Shown here: piece after piece, positions 49,211-59,483 of the stretch
How positions within the stretch are numbered: position 1 is the stretch's first letter
How the letters are laid out: each line of letters starts with the position of its first letter
Assembly (NCBI GenBank): GCA_029721435.1
Contig: CM056580.1
Coordinates: 21,274,367 to 21,338,366 of the forward strand
Source: Gymnothorax reevesii
Lineage: Eukaryota; Chordata; Actinopteri; Anguilliformes; Muraenidae
Length of the DNA stretch: 64,000 nt
Direction of reading: 5' to 3'
Notes under the pieces: generated by a model
The model's database searches: none
What the model saw: the letters and a program-made list of their open reading frames with translations, nothing else
What the model was told of the DNA's origin: nothing
Position numbers and translations under genes: made by a program

Positions 49211-52200
49211 GCCTTTAACTGACTCTATGAACAAATAATAATAATAATAATATCATCTTTTTTAGAGGCTGCACTCACAGAGCTGCCCTGACACAGTAAA
49301 GCTCAGTGTGTTTTATGATCTGTGCTTCAGGCCACATTCTTTCCCATCACAATCTGCATTCTGAGTAGTCATGCTAATGTAGCTCAGACTCAAATGTGTT
49401 AACTAGCTGCCGTGGCTTGAACAAAAATATTTTCAAAATGGGAGGAAATGAGCTAAAAGGCAGTAGTTTTCATGATTCCACAGTTCTGAGAGGATCCCAT
49501 TTATATACTATATATCATTTAAAAAAAAAAAATAGGACCAAGGGTCCCAGCAATGATACAAGTTATGAAAATTTCCTGTGAAGTTTGACATTTGAATCAA
49601 TGAAAATCAATGTCAGGGTCACTATATATAAGTTCACATACATTTATAAGACCCTCTGTAATACAATCCTAAGCTTTGAAGCAGTTTTGGTGATACAAGT
49701 CATTATAATATGTCAATATGTATTCAATTTGTCAATTGTGAACTTTAAAGGTCACAGGATGTCAAGTTGTGATCAGCAAATGGATTTCATATATGACTTT
49801 CTAAATGTCTCTAAACAAACCTTGACTTAATCTGTGACTATTTTGGTGATACAGTCATTGTAATTCCACTTTAGAGTTTGAGCCTCAAAGGTCACTGACA
49901 GTCAAGTTGAATGTAACCAAATGAAAGGTCATATGTGACTTCCTAGATGTCAGTAACACAAACCTAGGCTCCATCTGTGACCGTTTTAGTGAAATAAATC
50001 ATTGAATTTTCACTAGGTCACATTTGACCTTTGAAGGTCAATACAAAATTTGCCAAATGAAAGTTCATACGACTTCCTATATGTCTCTAATACAAACCTA
50101 GGCTCCATCTGTGACTCCATCTTGTTTCGGCAAAACAAGTCATTGTAATTGCATTATGTCAAGTTTGGCCTTGTCATCAACAGTCAAGTTGAATGTCACC
50201 AAATGAAAGTTCGTATGTCAGTTACACAAACCTAGGCTCCATCTGTGACCTTTTCAGTGACAGAAGTCATTGAATTTTCTCTAGGTCAGGTTAGACCTTC
50301 AAAGGTCAATATGAAGGTCACCAAATGAAGGTTCATACATGACCTCCTATAAGTCTCCAATACAAACTTACACTCAATCTAACAATTCTGCTGATACAAG
50401 TCATTGAAATTTCACTGTATAGTTTGGCCGTTGAAGGTCACTGAAGGTAAAGTTCAAGGTCACCCAGTGTAACTTCATACTGACTTCATATGTGGTCACA
50501 ATACAAACAGAGTTCTATTTGTAATAGTTTTGGTGATAGATGTCATTGAAATTTCACAATGAGAAGTTCGACCTTCAAAGGTCACTGAAGGTCAACTTCA
50601 AGGCCACCAAATGAAAGTTCATGCATGACTTCGTATACATTTCCAAAACAAACCAAAACTATCCGTAACCATTTTGCTGATAAGTCATTGAAATTTCACA
50701 GTGAAGTTTGGGCATTCAAGGTCACTGAAGGTCAAGTTCAATGTCACCAAATGAAACTTCATACATGACTTCCTATATGCCCGCAATACAAACCTAAGCT
50801 TTATCTGAAATAGTTTTGGTGATGGAAGTCCTTGAAATTTCACTATGTGAAGTTTGACCTTGACCTCATCGAAGGTCAAGTTCAAGGCCACCAAAAGGAA
50901 GCTAATACATGACTTCCTATAAGTGTTCAATGCATATATGTTCCAAACCTTCAATATTTTCAAGCCTAGTAACCTTTGAAAATTGTAACATTTTGCATGA
51001 CCTCAAGCTCAGGTCATCTGAGGTCAACTTTAACACTGCAAAAATATAGGTTATATATTACTTTGTATATGTCAGTAATACAAACTTAATCTCTATCTGC
51101 AACTGTTAAGCTTCCACAGGCGATTTGGCCCATTCTCCATAAGACCCAATGTTAAAATACAGCGCCCCCTCTAGACCCACTTCTGTCGATTCAATCAAAA
51201 TGGCACTCGCACTGTACATAAAGTGTATCAAGGCGAGTTGATTGCCAGATTTAGAAAAAAGGTTATCTGACAGTTTTTGAGAAATAATTTTTTTAAATTT
51301 CAAGTCATATCTTTTAACATTGTTAATACTGTATAATTCCTTGACCTCGAGTTTGACCTTTCAAAGTCATTTGTGGTCAAATTTAATATTGCCAAAATAT
51401 AGTCATATTCGACTTCCTGTATGTCAATAATACAAACTTAATCTCTATCTCCAACCATTTGGCCTCCACAGGCCATCTTGCATATTCATTAAGTACAGCG
51501 CCCCCAATAGACCCACTTCCATCGATTCAAACAAAATGGCGCTCGCATTATACATTGACAGTACCAAGGTAATTTGATTGCCAGATTTAGAAAAAAATTT
51601 ATTTTGTAGTTTTTGAGAAATAATTGTTTTTAATTTCTCAGTCCCATCTTTAACATTGGAGCCAAAATTTCAAGGGCCCATAAAACGGACAAGAATGATT
51701 CAATCAAAAATCCGAGAAAAGGAGATATGGTCTAGTAGTATGTTATAGCAAATTTACATGGAAATTCATCAGGCCAAAAAAAAGATTTAAAAAAAATGTT
51801 CCGGGTGACAAGACACCAGGCCACGACAATAGCTTATCGGCCCATAGGCCCGGTAAGCCAAAAAATAAAAAACATATGGTGGCAGCACTTACGGTGACTT
51901 CAGGGTGGTTGTGCAATATAAATTTATTTATCACGGGACAATAAACGCATTTATGAGTCAGGAGATGAGTACCACTCACCCCAGGGCCGGAGGGTCATCA
52001 GAACCTTCTGTGAATACTATTCATCACATGCAAACACCACCAGGGACAATCAAAAACATACACTTATTCTGAAACATCTAGTGATATCAGACAAAGAAAA
52101 TGAAATGCCCATTAAGATAAACAGCAATTAAAATCAGTCCATTTTAATTCCTAAATCATTGTCCCTTCCGACACCGTCCACTGGGCACAGTAGCTTTACT

Positions 52201-55200
52201 GCCCCATTCTATGCGAGTGGCAGCACACCGCAGCATCTCATTAGCAGACAGAAATCAGCACAGGTCAGGGCAAGCCCTGCTATATAATCTATTACTTCAG
52301 GAGAAGAGCCTTGGTGCAGGGAACATAAACAATGCCACTGACAGCCATTATTATTATGAATGGGAACTTCTTAAAACAGGAAGCCCTGCAAAGACCCAGA
52401 CTTCTTAATATAGAATATCCAAGACAGGTGGCTCAGGAGTTAAGCAGCCATTAAAAAAAAAAAAAAAATCAAAGATTGGTTCTCCTGGAATGACCTTCAG
52501 TAATTAAAGTTTTCTAGTACTGACCAAAATGTATTAATAGTTGATACCCAAGACATGTTTGCCTGGAATTAAGATTAATAGAAAATTGTCTAGATAATAC
52601 TTCCCTGAAATGACCTTCAGTTATTAACAGAGAATTGTAAAAGCAGATTTCCCTGGAATTACCTTAAGTTATAAATAGACAGTGGCTTTAAGAAGGTGTC
52701 TCACAGTAACCTACAGTAACTGGGTGGCTCTGTCCTCAGGTGGCTCCTCTCTTACTCACCTCCGGCGGAGCCACTGGTGACAACAGCTTCTCTCCCTTGA
52801 GCAGATATGACACGTAGCTGTAATAGCCAATCAGGTCCGACAGTGAGGAGAACCGCCTCCCGCCGATGTAATAATCGCCGCACATGGCAATTATCCTGAA
52901 AATAGAGGCACAAACTCCCGCTAGCTCCACATACACGGTCTGCATTCAATAATGGAAAAAAAAAAAAAGATTAAGGGGGCTTAATTGCAAAGATATGACT
53001 GAAGTGGAAATGGGGTGTTTATCTGAAATATTACGGCAGGCCATTTCTGCCACTGTGTGCTCTAAAATTGTTTACTTTGCAATGAAGTTTTAATTCCTAG
53101 GATGTTTGTGGAAAAGGGTTCTTGGAACAGACTGCTTCCACCTAATGCTGAAGAAATAGTCAAATATTTTCATACACTCAACAGAATAATGAAAGACAAA
53201 ATGAGTGCAAAAAGGAGATTGCGCAGCTGTGTGACGCATAGGCAGTGAAGAAGCGCAGATGGTTGGAACTGAACAGTTAAGATTGAGCAGTGAGTGTTAA
53301 GATATCCCCATCTGGTGAAACAGGAGCGCAGGGGAGTCATGACCGCGTTCAGCAGCCATCGTACTGCCATCTTTTATGCACCTACTCAGCATCAGGACTG
53401 ATTGGCTCACTAAGGCCAGCCATTGAGCTCACAGCAGCATCTGTTTTAGTTGCACTGAGCAGAATAGGGAGTAACGCAGAATCCAAACACAGACTTCAAA
53501 GGCGTACGGCCGAGTTAAATCACCAGAATAGACAGGCCTTCGCTCCATGGGTGGAAGTGGGTCTGATGTGGGGGAAACCATAATGCACAAGGGCGGGACA
53601 GATCTCTGTCTGCCAGCGTCCAATGCTGCCTCTAACAATAGACCTTCTGTCGTCTTCTTCGGTTTTCTTTTCAGTCGTCCCACGCTTGGACCCATGTCTG
53701 AGCCAAAATAATCTATTCCTCTCCCTCACTCAGTCACTCAGAGGGAAACAATGAAGTCAATTGTTCTGGAGGGGCTCGCCAACCGTATCTCCATTCCCAG
53801 AGTCTACGTCCCATGTTTTCCCGAATTTCTGCAATTTGTGCCTCTCCTTTCTTCTTCTGTGCTGTTAGTCAAGGAGATACCGTGTCACTGTCTCACGCTA
53901 ACAAACCAGAAATTGTGGGAAGCAACTTCAATCCAGATTAGGTTATGGTCAAGAAGTAAGATCCGGTCTCACCTACAGTCATCAGTGAAGGCTCATGTGA
54001 ATATGTTATGGCAGACCTCTTGAGTGAAACTTCACAAACAAGCAAAGAATCAGGAACAGGCCATGTAAGCAGATACTGCCAGAGGGCTTTTAAAACCAGA
54101 CTATACATTATTAAAACCAGAACAGATCCAGAGGCGATCGGTCAATAATACAGGCTCAAATGCAGGACTTGGGTGTTCCGTCAGTATGTCATGTGTAACA
54201 AGTCTGGACTACATTATCATCAGTCTGTACCGGCTAAATCTCCAACCTTAAGTCTAGACACAACATCCTTCTCAATGGCAGGACGGACTGACATTGGTGA
54301 GGGTTCCTTTACTTTATCCATAATGCATAACGGTTTTCTGGTCTGAAAGATGTCAGCTGTATTGGAATACTGTGTGTTCTGTCATCCTCAATGAGAGCAT
54401 CTGAGAAGTTCATGCAGACGGGTACGGTAACCTTAGTGTTTACAGGAAGCACGGCCCCGGCCAAAACAGCCGGAAAGAGAAGGTTAGGTTACTGAGCCCG
54501 GCCCATTCCCCGGTGCGGACAGCACTCACCTGAAGTGGTTCACCACATTGGTCATGCTGAGGAAGGACAGGACGAAGGAGCCGGGTCTCCGATCGCTCTC
54601 CCTGATGAGGTAACTTCCTGCCATCCTGGCCTGGCGTAACCGCTCCTCCGCAATAGTCCGGTCCAGTTTCCCATGGTACCACCTGTGGGGCGGGACAGCC
54701 GAGTTATGGACAGGCCACAGTCCATGGTACAAATCATGAGTCCACAAACCACCACTCGTGAATTCATTCACATCCAGTTAGCCAGACATTATAAGTCCAT
54801 CTACAAACATTTGACCAAACTCTAAGCGTTTATTTCCAAATACCAAGCCAGTGGTCTTCATTCTCACCAGGCTGAAGAGGCCGCTGCCATTTGATTTTGC
54901 CTTAATATCAGCAACCAACGAAGACTCGACAAAGCCTGGCGAGTCAGCTGTAAAATGCATGACTTTAATAGTCAAATATGTGCAGAGCATCAACAGAACC
55001 CAGCAGAACTAGAATCCCACCACGAGCAGCAATGACAGCCCAAGAAAGAATCACCATGGAACCCCTGAATTGGACCTAATCTGGGAAAAGTGCCGAGCAA
55101 GTGGCAAAAGACCATGAGGAGAAATCAGGCTACGGCTTCATGTCAGACTGGGGCAGAAGAGGGTAAGTACTGAACTGTGGCACGGTGACAAGGACCTTAA

Positions 55201-58200
55201 GCCAAAGTCACAGTCCTCAGTTCAGTCACAGTTACAAAGCATAGAACGCAGTAGACTGGTGCATTAATAACAGGCTTCTATCTTTAGCAAAAGTCATCTT
55301 CCTCCAGCTCTCACACTTTCATCTAAGCCGGCTCTGACTGCATTTGTGCTGACATTCATAAAACATCCTGCTTATGAAATATTTCTCCGTCATACGCCTC
55401 AGAACACAAAGGTGACACAATTTCAGGGAAGTGTGGAGAGAAGTCAGCACGTCCAAAGGAGCAAAACAGCTCTTAATAAAATTCCCAACTCCTGCTCAAA
55501 AATGTACATTTACGACAGAAATAAAACTAAATATACCAGTCCCCAACTAACCATACCTGCCTCCCAACCCTATTAATAGCCAATATTTCACAAGTGACAG
55601 GATTTAGCAGTGATTTCACTATAAATGACTGTCCTCACGCAAATTCTGTTAACTGAGCAGTAGGACATTAAAATGATACTCAAAATAAAAGCAGGATTTT
55701 CAAGGAGAACTGACACTGAAAGTGGAGGAAAAGTTAAAAGCTGCTGAATCATTCAGAACATCTTAAATATAACATCTATTGTCACTAAAAGAATAAAAAT
55801 TTGAGAAGGCCGAAGACTGAGGACAAGACTTTTGATCTGAGAGCTTTGCTAAAATCGATCTAAAACACCTGCAACACGACTGGGCATGACTGAGCGAAGA
55901 ACGTGTGCGCGTGGTTGCACGCAAGAGAATGCATGCATGTGTATGTGTGTGAGGACACTTGAAAGAACCAACTCTTGAAAAACCACAATGGTGTGAGAAC
56001 GTGTAGGGCTGTGAGAACATTTTGAGTGGTTCTCACAAGGGCTTAAGAAGAATTACAGCTAACTAATTAAAGTCATGGTTACAATGAAGATAAGGTTACA
56101 GATAGGTTTAGGCATAATTTACGAACACTTGAGGGGACCGCCAAGCCAATGTTGACATGGAGATTTAAAAAAAAATTGAAGTATGTATTATGATTGGTCA
56201 TTATAAGTGGAAAACTCATTGAAATATATTGCTTAACTGTAAAAATGTAAATAATTATGTATATATGTATAATATATTGAAATAAATACATTGAAACTAA
56301 TTAATACTATTGCTGTCATTCCGTGACATTGACTTTTTGAAATTTCTTGCCCATAAAACGGGGTTTAAGTCAATATTTGTTTCTATAACTTACAGTGTTA
56401 ACAGAAAACACCTTAAATATGAACATATTGAAGTTTCATAACTTAACTATGACAGGAACATCACTTTCTGGGTAGTTAAACACAACATTAAAAAAACCAC
56501 GTCAATTTTGTGTAATTCCGTGACAGAGTAGTTTTTGCTTGTTTCTTCTATGAAAATTTCTCAAAAAATATATTTTCACTTAATAATATTAAAGAACAGG
56601 TTAATACCTTCAATATGACATATCATACTTGATTTTATCTTATTTAGTTGTAGAGTTACAACCCAAAATGTAGTGGGACTGTAATTCCGTGACAGCTTGG
56701 CAGCCCCTTTAAGAGTTTGGGAACAGCTGTACAGAATGTATACAAGTCAGTACAATGTCCTCACGAGTATAGCTATACAAATGTGCGTGCCTACAGGCAT
56801 GTTAGCACTTGTGTGTTGTCTCTTCGGGTCTTAAATCCTAAATCCCAGCGCCAAAATGTTCAGCCCTGCAGGATGGAAGCCTGAGGATCAACCAATGAGT
56901 AAACGCTTTAGGTTACGAGTTAATAGGCTATGTGTTAATTGCACTCTACAAGTGCATCAATCTCCACATACCGGACACAATGTCTCCAGCGCACAACAAC
57001 AATCAGTGTTTCCACGGCAATAGGAGCGGAGCCTTCTCCGATTCATGACCATCATTCACAGGACCTTTCGTCTGATGTTACCGTGACAACCTACTTTGTT
57101 GGCGGACCTGCCCCTCATTTTAATTTGCATGTTATTAATTTGATTGATTAAAAAAAAAAAACCTCAAAAACGCCACCTGCGACTCTGCGATCCAATTCAG
57201 AGAGGACATGGGCCAGTCGCCGAGTGGATCAGAATTAAGACATAAAACCACAAAGTGTCCGGGCTGTAGTCCGAAATGGGATTAACAGGTTACAGTGAGG
57301 TGTCTAATGTGTGCCAATAAGTGTTGCAGTGCAGCAAGTCCATTGCTCAACATGCAAATTGCAGTAACACTGCTATGGTAAAGGTGTAAAAATAGTAGCC
57401 GCGGAGTGGGGCTACAAGTAATAAATCTTAAATAAATATTCATCCCTTCCCCTATAATGCAGCTCTATGATAACCAAACCGGAAACACTTTACTTGAAGG
57501 TATCATCATAAGAGTGACATGACACAGTCACGAACGTGTCAAAAACATTATGTCATCATCATAAACGTAGTCATTAAGTGTCATTCGGTTTTTTGAGATG
57601 ACAAGTTGACATTGTTTGGGTTGTCTTGATTATGACAACTTCGTCATTAGAGTGACATGTCACTGTCATAACTGTTACATGACACATGTAACATTTATGA
57701 CAGTGTCATGTCACTCTTATGACGGTACCTTCAAATGAAGTGCTAACCAAACCTTCATACTCCATTGTGGTATAACGCATCAATCAAAATTTTACAAGTG
57801 AAGTTCCCCTGTGCCATGAAAACACGATGACAGATCATGGTCTCTTAATGTTTACAAAGCATAGATACTACCCCAAAGCGTAATTAATCAAGAGCAAATG
57901 AGCTGTGCGTGTCCCAACTCCCTGACAATTTTTAATACTTTACATATCTAGGGAAGGTCCACTGAAAACGTTTCTCTATAGTAACAGACTTCCATCAAAT
58001 TCCATTCCTCCAGACACCCAGAATGAGAATTTCAAGCCCTTGAAGAGCTGCTCATCACATACCCTGCCACTGAACCGCCCTGCAGGTGAAAGTCATCAGA
58101 GTCAGGCACTAATGTGGAAACGGTTAGAGTCACCAGGCATTAATGACTCACAGTTAAAATGGCCTTCAAACACAGCAACATGGAACATGAGGACCCATTG

Positions 58201-59443
58201 AAGACTGTCAATGCTGAGAATACTTTTTTACATGAAGAAAACCTTTGGGGCTTTTTTGAATAAAACTTCCATCCTAAACGTTCTCACTTTTTGTATATAG
58301 TGCTGGAGGCCCTCTACTCATGGTATGTGCCTTAGCTACCAGGAATCCAATGTAGAATGTTATACCAAACACAAATAAGAAATAAGAATTATGATCATTA
58401 AATAAAAAGAGTAATCACATCCATTAATGAGAACGTCAGACTGCAGTGCAGAGAAAAGCCCATATGAACTTCAGGACTCAATGCCCAGTTCTAAAAGTTT
58501 GTCACCATTGTGCCATTTCTGTCTCCAGCATGTAATGTGTGTGTTTTTTTTTGAAGCGAACGTGTGCAAAGCAAATTTCCCTCAGGGCAAAGGGCTTTAT
58601 TCAAGCAGCGGACGCGTGGGTTCTGTCGGACAGCGCTATGACTAATGAAACCGCTGCCAAACTCGATACTTTCCGCGAGGGCTGGCGTATCATGTCATTA
58701 AAAGCCAAACAACATCCTGCTCTGTGGTGAAGTGGTGTGCCCTTCGCTCAGGCATAGAGCTAAAAAAAAAAAAGGCACAGGCGATGCACATTAATTTTGT
58801 AACATTGTCTGATGGTTGTCATGTCTTTTCATTCTCCAAAGTTTCACTTCCCCGCTGCATGACAGCAGGAAGAAAACAAGTCTTTTCACTGCGTACAGAC
58901 CATGCAGCCCCACATTCTCAACCTCCGCTTATGAAAATATTCATTGAGTACACTTTCCATCCGGAACATTCAGCCAGATTCGAGTCAAAACAGAACTATG
59001 AACTCTCAAGGTGTGGAACATTTACCACTGCTCAAGCTAACTTTATAGAGAATAAAGCAGCACACCTGGTCATAGTGAAAGTGCATTCAGAAAAGGAGCC
59101 ATAACTCGCTGGGGTGAGATCTTCTCAGTGTTACTCTTTGAGTCTTACTAGTAACGAGGGGTTAGGTTTGGGAAGGTGATGAATGACAGAGACTGATCCT
59201 GTCAGGACATGAGGAGCATGTTTCCTTCCACGAAAGTCATGCACAAGCACGCGCGCGCGCACACACACACACACACACGCGCGCGCACGCACACACACAC
59301 ACACATGCACATAAGCCATGAAGTTCCCTGACAAGATCATATGGATCAATTTTCAGACTGCAGGTGCACATAACACAAAAGCCCCAGATGCTTTGAAGAA
59401 ATAACAGCAATAACTTCTGCCTAATGAGGCATGCTTATGGACA

Positions 59444-59483
<40 letters not shown>

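Noticed and set aside
54440..54682. Alternative frame of rasa1 exon 2 (VPWETGPDYCGG and on)
   Set aside because: Out of frame with the SH2 domain; only relevant as the continuation of the upstream frame from 62285.
58539..58730. Small frame with locally GC-rich sequence in intron 1
   Set aside because: Not recognised as any family; may deserve a conservation check but cannot be supported as a gene.
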